NCBI GenBank assembly: GCA_022410635.1
Contig: JAJVDF010000345.1
Coordinates: 317,628-381,627, forward strand
Direction of reading: 5' to 3'
From: Tretioscincus oriximinensis
Taxonomy: Eukaryota > Chordata > Lepidosauria > Squamata > Gymnophthalmidae
Length of the DNA: 64,000 bases
Shown: piece after piece, positions 24,418-34,999 of the stretch
Layout of the letters: every line of letters starts with the position of its first letter
Numbering within the stretch: the first letter of the stretch is position 1
Translations under genes and position numbers: made by a program
The notes under the pieces: model-generated
What the model saw: only the letters and a program-made list of their open reading frames with translations
What the model was told of the DNA's origin: nothing
Database searches by the model: none

Positions 24418-24658
24418 CCTTCCATGTGCCAATAATAATAACAACTATATGGCAATAACATCCTCCTGGTATAAGAAAACATGAAGAAAACAGCATCTGG
24501 AAGCACCCATTATAAGAATAAAGCCATGCCATCAAGGAGGAGATGGTCCTTTTTAAGCCTTTCCATTTTAAAGATGAAGGCAAGTGCACTGAATTATCCT
24601 ACGCAGCAGTAAGTAAGCCCTAATGCTCATCTTCCAAACTGTTTACTATGGTTTTGCA

Positions 24659-24930
24659 AGAGATTAAGAGCTTCAGTGTTTCAACAGAGATGCTGGAGGT
24701 CAAGGCTCATGCATCGGCCATGGAGAGGAGTGAGCGCCCGCTTCTGGCCTCAGCTTTAGCAACCCAGATGTTTGACTGCAAAGACATTTGCGAATAGATT
24801 AATGGGTACCACCACAACATGGTGGGTAAGATAGAACAGATGTGAGCCTTCAGGCAAAAAATAACCTTGTAAACTACTCTGAGTCCCTTCGAGTGAGAAG
24901 GGCTGAATATAAAAACCTCCTCCTTCTTCT
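24659..24930 (+). repeat. tRNA-like SINE
   Basis: The head region 'attaagagcttcagtgtttc' leads to 'cttctggcctcagctttagc', then 'ataaccttgtaaactactct' and a ctccttcttct tail. It ends against a LINE fragment. Confidence 0.88.
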
Positions 24931-24939
24931 TTTGCTTCC

Positions 24940-25419
24940 AAGCGAACAGCTTGGATAGTTTCAAGACAGGACTAGACATGTTTATGGACACCAAGGGTAT
25001 AAATGGATACTAGAATGGATGTCTGGATGTTGCATCTGGAATGGAGCAACAGGCAGAGCTCTTGAAATTGCAGGGAGTCATGAACAGGTGCATATTTTGC
25101 TTTCCTCTGTTCAGACTGCCCAGGTGCATCTGGTGGGCCTCTGTATGAGACAGAATGCTGGACTTGATGGGCTGTAGCCTAAGAACATAAGAACATAAGA
25201 AGAGCCATACTGGATCAGGCCACAGCCCATCAAGTCCAGCATTCTGTCCCACACAGAGGCCCACTAGATGCACCTGGGCAGTCTGAACAGAGGAAAGCAA
25301 AATATGCTCCTGTTCATGACTCCCTGCAAATGGTATTTCAGGAGTTCTGCCTGTTGCTCCATCCGGGAGGCAACATCTTCCAGGAAGCCTGATCCAGTAT
25401 GGCTCTTCTTATGTTCTTA
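24940..25419 (+). repeat. CR1-like LINE 3' UTR interrupted by an opposite-strand copy
   Basis: The plus-strand sequence starts at 'cagcttggatagtttcaaga' and continues to 25180 (ggctgtagcct). It resumes at 25386 with agcctgatccagtatggc and ends in ttcttatgttctta. Confidence 0.92.
25181..25385 (-). repeat. CR1-like LINE 3' UTR inserted into the same family in reverse
   Basis: It starts with the minus-strand terminal repeats (aagaacataagaacataag) and runs about 205 bp to 'ggcaacatcttccagga'. Flanks agcct (25176-25180 and 25386-25390) look like a 5-bp target duplication. Confidence 0.9.
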
Positions 25420-26689
25420 AATGTGAGCAATAAACACCTGAAAACCCACTTCCACATTATGCAAGTGAAGTTTCTTCTACGAAAATAACAACAATCCTTG
25501 TAATGCTAAGAGCTTTATAACTTTTGCATTTTTTTAAAAAAAATATTATTAAGCCCTCTTCTCGTCTTCCTTTTTCCTTCTTCCGCATTCCATTTATACT
25601 TTTTTTTTTGGGGGGGGGGCACGTATGTTATTTTATAAATAATATATTCATCAGTGGTGTTATAACTGTTCTGTTCCAAATGTATCGCATATAGCATCTG
25701 TGTACCTCCCCTCCATACTGCCATATGGTATCATGAATTTGACTCACTTCCTGCAGCCACCAGTTCTCAGAGACATTTCCCTCCTGCTAATTTTACACAG
25801 CCGGGTTAATGTCACAGCATGGCAGAACATTCAAGTGTAGTTGAGGTACGTTTGGCAAGGGAGGCAGAGTGGAAAGTATTAAAACGCAAAAATACACTTG
25901 TTTGGGGAGGAGTGAATACAGCAGACTCTAGAAAAAAAATGCTCTTTAAAATGTCTTTCACTTTTGTTGTATTAGCCTAAGTAAATATATATTTGCTATT
26001 TATTTACTTATATTCATATTCCATGTATAGACAGGTCCCCCAGGCAACTTTCTGTTAGCGGAAAAGTTATTTCCTTGGGTACGATTGAGCGCAGATTGGC
26101 TAGGAACTCATCCTCCCACCGAGGGCTATCAGCCCCACATGGGCTGGCCCAGAGAGGGTGCCTGGTGCTTGGACTACACTTCCCATCAGGCCCAACAACT
26201 GCTCCCATTTTGCTTTCTTCGGATTTGGACTGCTGTTGCTACTTTGCTGGAGCATCCAAGCTTTTAAAGAAACACTTGACATCATGAAAAAACAGTGTAG
26301 AAAAGCAGGCAGAAATATAACAGATACCCATAAAGCCGGAAACAAAAAAACGGAAGCTGGTTGTTAATTATTGTTGACAACTGGTACCTGGTCTTTACTT
26401 CTAAGCTGGTGGCGATGGGGGAAATCCATTTACCTCACTGTAACCCAACAATTAGGCTCAAACATCATGCGACTAACATTTAACTGCCAGCACTTTTAAT
26501 GATGTAGATTATATCTTTGGATACCCCCAGTGAGCAACTGCGTCATTATTATGTCCAGGCCACCTAGACTCATGTGAACTGGATGAGTCAGGACTCAGGT
26601 GCCTAGATAAAAATGTGTAATGAACCTACAGGCCCATCACAATATCTCATAAAGCTGCCTTCACATGATGTAAGACAAAGAAACTCTAA
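25420..26689. other. Intron, nothing recognised
   Basis: There is a T/G homopolymer stretch near 25602-25619. The open frames at 26014-26367 overlap each other on both strands and match nothing I know. Confidence 0.4.
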
Positions 26690-26869
26690 GGCCCTGTCCC
26701 CACTGAGCCTTCTTCTTGGCTATATCTCAGAATAGGAATGGGCCATCCACATGTTAGTGTAGGCTATGGCAGACCCCGAATGGGGCCTGTCATAGCCTAC
26801 ACTGGCATGTGTATGACCAAGCTCTGTACCGAGATATAACCCAGAATAAGGCTCAGTGGGGACAGGGCC
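26690..26869. mobile_element. Foldback MITE, GGCCCTGTCCCC family, best copy
   Basis: The termini ggccctgtccccactgagcc and ggctcagtggggacagggcc are perfect inverse complements. The arms continue imperfectly (atctcagaataggaatggg against gagatataacccagaata) to a loop near 26775. Length about 180 bp, with no coding capacity. Target duplication is not evident. Confidence 0.85.
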
Positions 26870-26980
26870 GAAGAGGGCATGGAGATGGTTTAGAGATGGT
26901 TTACTCGTGGGCTCGTTCAAGCACCAGCCTGCTTCCCCATTGTTAGGGAGTGGAAGGAGAACTGGAAGACCATACATATC

Positions 26981-27737
26981 TGTTGGGGTTAGCCATGTGG
27001 GACATATATTAATTGGCATTAATATATTTGATATAAAATATACTAGGATTGACCTTTGCTAGCCAAAGTGAAGCCTGTATGGAAATTTTGAAAAAATCTC
27101 TGGTCACCCCAGCCCCAGGAGTAAACAGGAGAAGCCAAATCTCCCTTCCTGTCCTGAGGGCATATCTTGCTCAAGAAACCTTACCAGACTGAATGGATTA
27201 ATGACACCCATTAAGGCAAAGGGGATATCATTGTTTACTTGGCCATGCACCTGGGCTAAAACCATTTAGCCTGATAGTGGCCTCGAGGAAGCCCATTAAA
27301 CCATTTCTCCTATGGGTGAGTCACAGTATTCCTGTACTTAGGAATAATAGCCGGGGCAAACAAAGGCTAAAGGGGTCCATCCTGAATCTCACCACCATAT
27401 CATATTTGGCATTTCCTGACACAGGCTGCACCTCCTTGAGAGGAGAGAAACACGTCACATAGGTGTCACTACCTGGGTCCGCCCTGACCCACGTGGGCTG
27501 TACCACCCCTTCTTTTGACATCACTGAATCAATCCACGCCTTCTGATTTGAGGTCAATAAAAGACTGTGCACACCTGTATTCTGGAGTGTCTCACAGCCC
27601 TGTGAGCCTCTTGGATCATCTTTGAACTCAAGCTACGGTGTCTGTGTGAATCTCTTTACAGGTGTCTGCACGCATTGGATCCAGCTACCTTAGGCAAGCT
27701 AAGGAGCCGAATAACGGGTAAGCGAACCCCCGTTACA
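26981..27737 (+). repeat. Solo LTR, endogenous retrovirus-like
   Basis: The sequence starts tgttggggtt and ends cccccgttaca, giving TG...CA ends. It is flanked by TATC at 26977-26980 and 27738-27741, a 4-bp target duplication. A polyadenylation signal (caataaaag) lies near 27555, followed by an R/U5-like region. No internal retroviral genes or second LTR are adjacent, so this is a recombination remnant. A divergent relative lies at about 31431-32260. Confidence 0.75.
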
Positions 27738-27819
27738 TATCCATCTCTTAGAGACTAACTGAGAACTAAGAGATGGGATCTGGAAGTGTATGCAAGTAGT
27801 AGTATTAGTATCAGTATAA

Positions 27820-27945
27820 GTATCAGAACAAGAAGAGGAAGAGGAGTAATCTGGTTTTTACGTCCCACGGTATAAAACCCAATCTCCCAGATAGGAGACG
27901 GTTGACAGGTGAGATTGTTCACAAGCCACACTACCCCTCTGCCCT
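27820..27945 (-). repeat. tRNA-like SINE, internally deleted
   Basis: A gaagaggaagaggag tail and 'taatctggtttttacgtccc' are joined directly to head sequence 'aatctcccagataggagacg'. The central ~170 bp is missing. Confidence 0.6.
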
Positions 27946-28160
27946 TCTTATGAACACTTTAGGTTAGAAAAAATGGCTAGAGGAGGTTTTATAACAAGAG
28001 GATGACAGATTAATGGTGTTTCTGCACTTGTCCCAGTTCAGCTCAACTGATCTAGATCATCCAGGTACTGCCCACAATCATCATTCCTACACTGCTCTGA
28101 AGCTCATATGAGCTTTAGAACTGGACCTGGTAGTTTGGAATAAAGGTTCCTGGACCCAGA

Positions 28161-28405
28161 CTCCATACTTCATTTATTTATTTATTTGTTTGTTTGTTTG
28201 TTTATGTATTTATTTATTTACTTACTTACATACTTATCTATTTGTTTATATTTCTCTATTGCCCTATACCAAAAGGTTTCAGGGCGGTTTGCAGCAAAAA
28301 CACAGTTAATATAAGAAAAAACAGCAGCATCTAAAAGTAGGGAAGGTCAGTTTTCTCAGCCGAAGGCCAGGCCAAACCCTTTCAAGCATTTTCTGAATGT
28401 TCATA
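28161..28405 (-). repeat. L2-clade LINE 3' end with simple-repeat tail
   Basis: An ATTT/GTTT/CTTA simple repeat (28161-28250) precedes 'ttgccctataccaaaaggtt' and 'agcattttctgaatgt', which is the minus-strand L2 3' end. Confidence 0.75.
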
Positions 28406-28411
28406 GAGATG

Positions 28412-30198
28412 GAACATAAGAACATAAGAAGAGCCATACTGGATCAGGCCACAGCACATCAAGTCCAGCATTCTGTGTCACACAGAGGCCCACCAGATGC
28501 ACCTGGGCAGTCCGAACAGAGGAAAGCAAAATATGCTCCTGTTTATGACTCCCTGCAAATGGTATCCCGGAGGCAACATCCAGACATCCATCCTAGTATC
28601 CATTTATACCCTTGGTGTCCATAAACCTGTCTAGTCCTGCCTTGAAACTATCCAAGCTGTTAGGTACCACTACTTCTTCAGGAAGTAAATTCCACAGGCC
28701 GATGACCCTCTGGATGAAAAAATACTTTCCTTTGTCTATTCTCACTTTTTTACCCAACAGTTTTAAGGAGTGCCCTCTGGTCCTTGTGTTGTGTAATAGA
28801 GAAAACATTTTTCTCTATTAACCCTGTCGATCCCATGCATGATTTTGTACACTTCAATTAGATCACCCCTCAAACGTCTCCTTTCAAGGCTGAAGAGGCC
28901 CAGACATTGCAGCCTTGCTTCGTAAGGGAGGTGCTCCAGACCGTTGATCATTTTTGTTGCCCTTTTCTGCACCTTCTCCAGTTCCAAAATATCCCTCTTG
29001 AGATGTGGTGACCAGAACTGAACACAGTATTCCAAATGTGGCCTCACCACAGATTTATAAAGAGGCAAAACAACAGTTGCTGACTTGTTTTCGATTCCTT
29101 TCCTAATTATCCCCTACATGGAATTTGCCTTTTTTGCTGCTGATGCGCACTGGGTTGACATTTTCATTTAACTGTCCACCAACACCCAAAGATCCTTTTC
29201 TTGCTCGGTCATAGAAAGCTTGGTTCCCATCAGGTGGTAGGAGTAGTTTGGGTTCTTTACCCCAATATGCATGACCTTGCACTTGCTTAAGTTGAAGTGC
29301 ATTTGCTACTTTGATGCCCACTCACCCCATTTCAATAGATCACTCTGGAGTGCCTTACAATCATTTTCAGTTTTCACTACCCTGAACAGTTTAGTGTCGT
29401 CACCAAACTTGGCTACTTCACTATTTGCCTCGGCATCCAGATCATTTATAAATATATTGAAAAGCAAGGGTCCCAGTACAGATCCCTGGGGTACCCCACT
29501 TCTAACCTCTTTCCACTCAGAGAACTGTCCATTTAATACTACCCTCTATTTTCTATCTTTTAGCCAGTTTCCAATCCAGGACAAAGTCTGTCCTCTTATA
29601 CCATGAGTATGGAGCTTTTTTAGAAGCCTTTGATGAGGGACTTTATCCAAAGCCTTCTCAAAATCTAGATAGACAATATCAACTGGATCCCCTTTATCTA
29701 CATGTTTGTTAACACTCTCAAAGAATTCTAGCAAGTTGGTAAGGCATGATTTACCTTTGCTGAAGCCATGCTGAGTTTCATTCAGCAATGCGTGCTTCTC
29801 AGTGTGTTTAGTAATTTTGTCCTTAATTATGGTTTCCAACACTTTACCTGGAATTGGTGTTAAACTGATGGGTCTATAATTTCCGGGATCATTCCGGGAT
29901 CCTTTTTTGAAGATTGATGTTACATTAGCTACCCTCCAATCTACTGGTACTATACCTGATCTTAAAGAAAGATTAAATATTTTGGTTAAAAGTTCAGCAA
30001 TTTCGCATTTGAGTTTTTTAAGAATTCTTGGGTGAATGCCGTCTGGCCCTGGGGATTTATAAATGTTCAGCTTATTTAGGCTAGCAAGGACCTCCTCCCT
30101 TGTTATCTCTATCCAGTTTAATTCCTCTGGTGTTCTTTCTGAGAAAACTAAATCTGTTGCGGGTAAATCCCCTCTGTCTTCGTCAGTGAAAACTGAAG
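28412..30198 (-). repeat. CR1-like LINE, 1.8 kb, reverse transcriptase plus 3' UTR
   Basis: On the minus strand it encodes, in order, a NIYKSPGPDGIHPRILKK block, LNETQHGFSKGKSCLTNLLE, YLDFEKALDKVPHQRLLKKL, WIGNWLKDRK, then a frame break and PLYKSVVRPHLEYCVQFWSP to the C-terminus. The 3' end carries the aacataag repeats at 28413. A hAT MITE lies just beyond the 5' breakpoint. Several frameshifts make it non-functional. Confidence 0.93.
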
Positions 30199-30266
30199 GC
30201 CCTCTCCTAGGTTTCCACCTTCTCTGCCACTGAGAGTGGTGGTGCAGTCAGGAGGACCTCTCCTGT

Positions 30267-30474
30267 TAGGCTGACCAGATGACCCCTTTTGAGGAGGTTG
30301 AAAACCCATTTTTGGAGTGCCTCCCGCTTTTTTCTGAGGAAAATTTTTTAAAAAACAAAATGTTTTTCGAAAAAAAACCTTTTTTTGAAAAATATTTCCT
30401 CAGAAACAACTGGGAGGCACCACAAAACCAGGTTTTCAAACCCCCCCCCAAAAAGGGGTCATCTGGTCAGCCTA
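30267..30474. mobile_element. hAT-type foldback MITE
   Basis: The termini taggctgaccagatgacccc and ggggtcatctggtcagccta are perfect inverse complements, and the arms pair around a T/A-rich centre. I see no target duplication (left tctcctgt, right gaagccag). Confidence 0.92.
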
Positions 30475-30649
30475 GAAGCCAGTGCAGTTCTATCAAGACT
30501 GGCCAGTTGTTCTGGCAGGCAGCCTAGCATCTGTGTTTTGATGGTGCAATAAAGAAGACATCTGGAATGGGTTCCCTGCACACGAATGTGCCACAGATCT
30601 GGGCCTTTCTGTACTTTCCTTGCTGAGACTTGAACCAAGCTAATTCAAC

Positions 30650-30985
30650 ATTCTAGAGATGCAACAGGTAGGGGAGCACAGGAGGGGCTTCCCTGTCGTG
30701 GCTCCCACATTCTGGAACAATCTCCCTTAGAGGCTCAACAGGTGCCTACGCTGTGTAGCTTTTGGCACCTGGTAAAAAAATACCTCTTCACCCAGGCTTT
30801 TGACTCTTAGTTCCCCCTGCGTTCTATCCGCCCAGGGACAGTGGGTGGGTTGGAGAGAGGGTTTAGATCTTTTAAAATACTTTATTATTGTGTATTTTTA
30901 TCATTATCATTATTTACCCTGTTACCCGCCCTGGAAGCAATGGTGAAGGGTAGAATATAAATAACCAAACGAATAAAAACCAGAG
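30650..30985 (+). repeat. L2-clade LINE 3' end
   Basis: The decayed C-terminal region 'ctcccacattctggaacaat' is followed by 'tacctcttcacccaggcttt', an AT-rich 3' UTR and 'gaagggtagaatataaataa'. It is the same subtype as 39730-40130. Confidence 0.75.
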
Positions 30986-30994
30986 ATGCCCTCG

Positions 30995-31191
30995 TAGGCT
31001 GACCAGATTACCCCTTTGGGGGAGGGTTGAAAACCCATTTTTGGGGTGTCTCCTAGTTTTTTCTGAGGAAATTTTTTTCAAAAAAAGATTTTTTTGATTT
31101 TTTTTAATGTTTTTTCCTCAGAAAAAAACGGGAGGCACCCCAAAAACGGGTTTTCAACACCCCCCAAAAAGGGGGTCATCTGGTCAGCCTA
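30995..31191. mobile_element. hAT-type foldback MITE
   Basis: The ends are taggctgaccagattacccc and gggtcatctggtcagccta. The arms contain 'ggggtgtctcctagttttt' and 'gggaggcaccccaaaaacgg'. Target duplication is not apparent. Confidence 0.9.
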
Positions 31192-31430
31192 CCTGGAATA
31201 AGGCAAACTATAATCTGGAACAGCATCTTGTACACAGTGATGCTGGTCCAGATGAACATTTTGCCTCTTGTACTTATTCTGTACTTACCACAGTCACCAG
31301 AAAAATCCAAATACATAGCCTGAGTTAGAAAAAGACATATTTTTGTTCCTGGTGTCACATCTCATCTTGCTCTGAGGCCTCCTGCTTTTAGAACATCCCT
31401 GTTTGCTTACCAATAAGGAAAAGGTTTGTG

Positions 31431-32260
31431 TGTTGTAGGGAATCTCCCATGGGACACATATTAGGAATAATATATTTTATTAATATCAAATATACCTGTC
31501 TGGGCCAAAGCTACCAAAGTGAGGCCTCTGGGTAATTTTCTTGCAAAAATTTCCTTGGTCAAGCTGACCTCTGCACAACCCCAGGAACCAACTTAATCTT
31601 CTTCCTTTCCCTTAGGGGCACCTGTGAATAGGTAGCTCCTGTCTAAATGGCCTTACTGAATAGGGTCATCTAATCCCATCAAGCTAGGGAAGTCAAATGT
31701 TTGCCTTAACACTAGGGCTAGCTTGGCCCCTGCTGGGAATCTCACTTTGGCAACATAGCCTGAAGCTTACTCCACTGTACCAAGGGGAAGCCACTATTTA
31801 CTCTTTCTGCCTTTCTATAGATACTGCTATCTCTCCTTTGTTTGCTATTAATCAAGGGTCATCAGAGTCCTGGGCCCTTGGTATGATTCACTGTTCCTGT
31901 CATTAGTATGATTGACAGGGGATCACAATGGTAGCTAAGGACCATTCAGTAGCCACACCATACACACACTTCTTTACCCCTATTGGTTCCTGTACCCAGG
32001 CTGCGCCCACTTGGGAGGGGGAATATCGCATCACATGTGACATCACTGACCCACGTTGGGTCTCCTCCGCCCCTTTCACCTCGTCATAATTTCAATCACG
32101 CCTTCTGATATTGTGGTCAATAAAAGTTGAAGTTTTTGAGCTCCTCGGGAGGAATCCATGACCCGTGGGTCCTCCTAGGAAGCGCCTGTAACCTAAAGCT
32201 TTGTCCGTGTGAATCCTTCGACACGTGTTCCTGGTTCCAGGGCAAGCTACCGCAATCCAC
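31431..32260 (+). repeat. Divergent solo LTR-like relative of 26981-27737
   Basis: It starts tgttgtaggg, followed by 'catgggacacatattaggaa'. It shares the polyadenylation block (cacgccttctgat..., ggtcaataaaag near 32115) and surrounding order with the copy at 26981. The 3' boundary is uncertain because the last part does not align. Confidence 0.6.
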
Positions 32261-32414
32261 CAGCTCATATCCTTGAGTATCAGAGAAGCAACTCTCTTTA
32301 GTGTGTCAAACCTCAGCTGCCTTCTCCAAACAGCATAAAGGGAAATGTTTTCTGCTAAACTGCACCTCTGAGAAATTGGATATCCACTGAAACAACCCAT
32401 TCCATGTAATTAAG

Positions 32415-32628
32415 TTAATTTCAGAGAAATAGCCGTGTTAGTCTAGCAGAAAGTCCAGCAAAGGAGCTAGCAGCACTTTGAGACTAACTTGAGAAAAGTG
32501 GTTGGCATAAGCTTTCGTAGACAGGTCTACTTCTTCAGATGCCCAAGATGCTTCAGATGACCTGTCTACGAAAGCTTATGCCAACCACTTTTCTCAAGTT
32601 AGTCTCAAAGTGCTGCTAGCTCCTTTGC
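32415..32628. mobile_element. Palindromic repeat with perfect 70-bp arms and 11-12 bp target duplication
   Basis: Positions 32458-32527 and 32559-32628 are perfect inverse complements over 70 bp (gcaaaggagctagcagcact on the outside, gtagacaggtc on the inside) around a 31-base spacer. The unpaired 5' extension has 'agccgtgttagtctagcag'. Flanks catgtaattaag at 32403-32414 and 32628-32639 are identical. Other single-arm fragments are at 5195, 6509 and 52752. Confidence 0.88.
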
Positions 32629-32823
32629 ATGTAATTAAGGCTTCAGTTCCATAAGAAAAGGAGCGTACCTTTCTTGCCCTGAAAACACTTTGCATATTTT
32701 GCTGGAACCATTAAAAAACAAAGAAATAGAATGGCGGTCCTTAACTACACCAGTAATGATTAGAACTAGAATAATAGGTTATCACCCAAAAATCACAAGA
32801 TCTTTGCAACTTTAATGAATATG

Positions 32824-33645
32824 GAAAGAAGAAGGAGGAGGATGAGAATAATTTGGTTTTTATACCCTGCCTTTCTCACCTGGCTTAAAAGGTTAGTTTT
32901 CACTCCAAGGCTTACATTTATTCCATCTTCCCCACCCGGTTAATGGTGGAACCGAAGTCCAGTTTAGGGCGCTCACACATCTTCACAGGGCCCTCACAAC
33001 AGGATTATTTAGTCTGACCAGATGCCCCCTTTTTTGGCAGGAAAACCCCGGTTTGGGGGTGTCTAGCTCGCCCTCCCGGGGGGGGGGGGGGGGGGGGGAG
33101 AGAACACCCCCTTTCCCTGTTTTTTGCTGAGAAAAATAAAAATTTATTTGATTTTTTTTAAAAAAATCACTGCACTACCACTAGGGGGCTCTGGCATCTG
33201 GGGCCAGCTCCTGAAGGCATCCTCCACTCAGTAAAAAAAATAAAAATTCTCATGCACTTCAAACAATTCTCGCACACTTAAGAAAATGGTTTTTAAAAAA
33301 ACAAAACAAAACAATACACTGCACCACCACTAGGGGTCTCTAGCAACTGGAGCCAGCTCCTGAAGGCATCCTCCCCTCTGTTAAAAAAAATAAAAAAATT
33401 CTGATGTACACCAAAAATTCTCACAGTTTAAAAATTATTGCACACTTACAAAAATTCTCACAAGCTTCATAGATTTCTCTGGTGGGAATTTTGGAAGGAA
33501 ATGCATGTTGGTAGGTAATTTGCATATTTATGAATATGCAAATTAGCATGAATATTAATCACCCCAGTTTGGGCCTCAGAAAATCTGGTCAGTCTAGGAT
33601 TACTCAGTTCAAAGACTGGCTCTTAGTGCCAGCGCCACTCACGAA
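32824..33645 (-). repeat. tRNA-like SINE split by a hAT MITE
   Basis: A gaagaaggaggaggatgag tail and body up to 'tcttcacagggccctcacaa' occupy 32824-33009. The head resumes at 33605 with tcagttcaaagactggctct and ends near 33645. Confidence 0.8.
33010..33596. mobile_element. hAT-type MITE, longest copy (587 bp), with target duplication
   Basis: The ends are tagtctgaccagatgccccc and aaaatctggtcagtcta. Flanks ggattatt (33002-33009) and ggattact (33597-33604) differ at one base. Internally the phrase ccactaggggnctct with 'ggccagctcctgaaggcatc' occurs twice, and there is a G homopolymer of about 21 at 33078-33098. No transposase. Confidence 0.88.
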
Positions 33646-33803
33646 AAGGTATGTTTAGCAAAAAATATTTCTCGCTCTCAATCTCTCTCTGTGTTAAGTC
33701 TAAGGCGATCGGGCCTTGCATGTTCTTCGATCTATCCTGCTATAGAAATCTTGCAATTGTAGTTTTTTTCTAACGGCAGCAATATCTTTCTATTACTCCT
33801 GAC

Positions 33804-34099
33804 TAGGCTGACCAGATGCTCCTTTTTGGGGAGGGAAAACCTGGTTTGGGGGTGACTATCCTGCCCTCCCGGGGGGGGGGGGGGATTTCCCCGGTTTTTG
33901 CTGAGGAAAAAAAAATTAAAATCTGATGTACTCCAAAATTCTCACATACTTAAAAAATTCTCACATGCTTCACAGATTTCTTGGGCAGGAATTTCAGAAG
34001 GGAATGCATGTTGGTGGGTAATTTGCATATTTATGAATATGCAAATTAGCATGAATATTAATTACCCCAGTTTGGGCCTCAGTAAATCTGGTCAGTCTA
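33804..34099. mobile_element. hAT-type MITE, perfect 8-bp target duplication
   Basis: The ends are taggctgaccagatgctcc and aaatctggtcagtcta. The duplication ctcctgac is at 33796-33803 and 34100-34107. Long subtype, internally shortened; it contains a G-run at 33870-33883. Confidence 0.93.
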
Positions 34100-34127
34100 C
34101 TCCTGACTATTTCCATTTTCGTGACCT

Positions 34128-34305
34128 ACCTATTCTAAAGCAAGAATTGCAAGAAATTGCAACAATGATTAGATGAATGGGAACCACCATAGCATGGTGG
34201 GGAAGATACAATATTAACCTTTGGGTGAAAAATAATCTTGTAAGCCGCTTTGAGTCCCTTCAGGTGAGAAAAGTAGGGTATAACAGAAACCCCAATTCTT
34301 CATCT
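34128..34305 (+). repeat. tRNA-like SINE, 5'-truncated
   Basis: It starts in 'attctaaagcaagaattgca' and continues with 'aatcttgtaagccgctttga' to the 3' end 'aaagtagggtataacagaaa'. The head is missing. Confidence 0.8.
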
Positions 34306-34872
34306 TTTAGCTGAACAGAGATTGTCCTCTGTCTGCAGGGATCATACAAAAAATACATCTTCAGTTCTTCTGGAGACTTTTATATATATAGATTATTTAA
34401 GCAGTGGGACCATTTCTGCTGCAGGAAACAGACCCAGGAGAAGGGTTGCTGGGAAAGAAAGTCTGTTGATGGATACTTATACACCATCTCCAGCAATGGG
34501 ACCAATGAAGAGGCAGAAGGAGGATGTAAGTCTGGAAGCAGCATCTATTTTTAGCCCTCCCTGCCTCATAACACCATGGTTGGGTCTTTTCTGTTCCTCT
34601 TTGGATTTCCAGGACAAAGGACCTTGTCCCTACCTGGCTGTGACCTGTGTTTTCATGGTGGGCAGTTTGTATGCTGTGGGTTTCCGAACCAGAGAGGGCC
34701 CTGCTCTTACCCCAGGAGAACGTGTGTGAGATCTTGTGCAAGATGGACTATTGTGCTGTGATCACAAATTATATTTAACTGCAAAGTAGCAGGCTGTATG
34801 TAAAGCAGAAAGGGCTTCTTACAAAGAAGGTAGGATGAGCCCCTCATATCATGTTCTACATCCAACTAAATA
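34306..34872. other. Intron, nothing recognised
   Basis: The open frame at 34322-34729 has Cys-rich stretches but overlaps one on the other strand and matches no family I know. Confidence 0.4.
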
Positions 34873-34945
34873 TACTGCTCCAAAAATTAAGGGAACACGT
34901 TAATATAACAGTGTAACACTTAAGTGTTCCCTTAATTGGCTAGGG
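34873..34945. mobile_element. Mariner/Tc1-like mini-hairpin, second copy
   Basis: 'tactgctccaaaaattaagg' and gaacac on the left pair with gtgttcccttaatt on the right. The right terminus is eroded compared with 19422-19486. Confidence 0.7.
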
Positions 34946-34999
34946 TTCTTTCTTTTTATATCCAACCATATATTTGAAGGTCTCAAGGCTGTCAACAAC

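Larger units (their letters stand above)
23531..24440 (-). repeat. CR1 LINE 3' region, interrupted by a SINE and a MITE
   Basis: It starts with the CR1 terminal repeat and 'agttggaagggacctccagg', continues after a SINE at 23897 with 'cagcctctgtttgaagactt', and passes 'gcttccttgcagttccatcc'. A hAT MITE then interrupts it at 24075-24417. Confidence 0.85.

Noticed and set aside
34322..34729. 135-residue plus-strand open frame
   Set aside because: Opposite strand is open over the same bases and nothing resembles a protein family.
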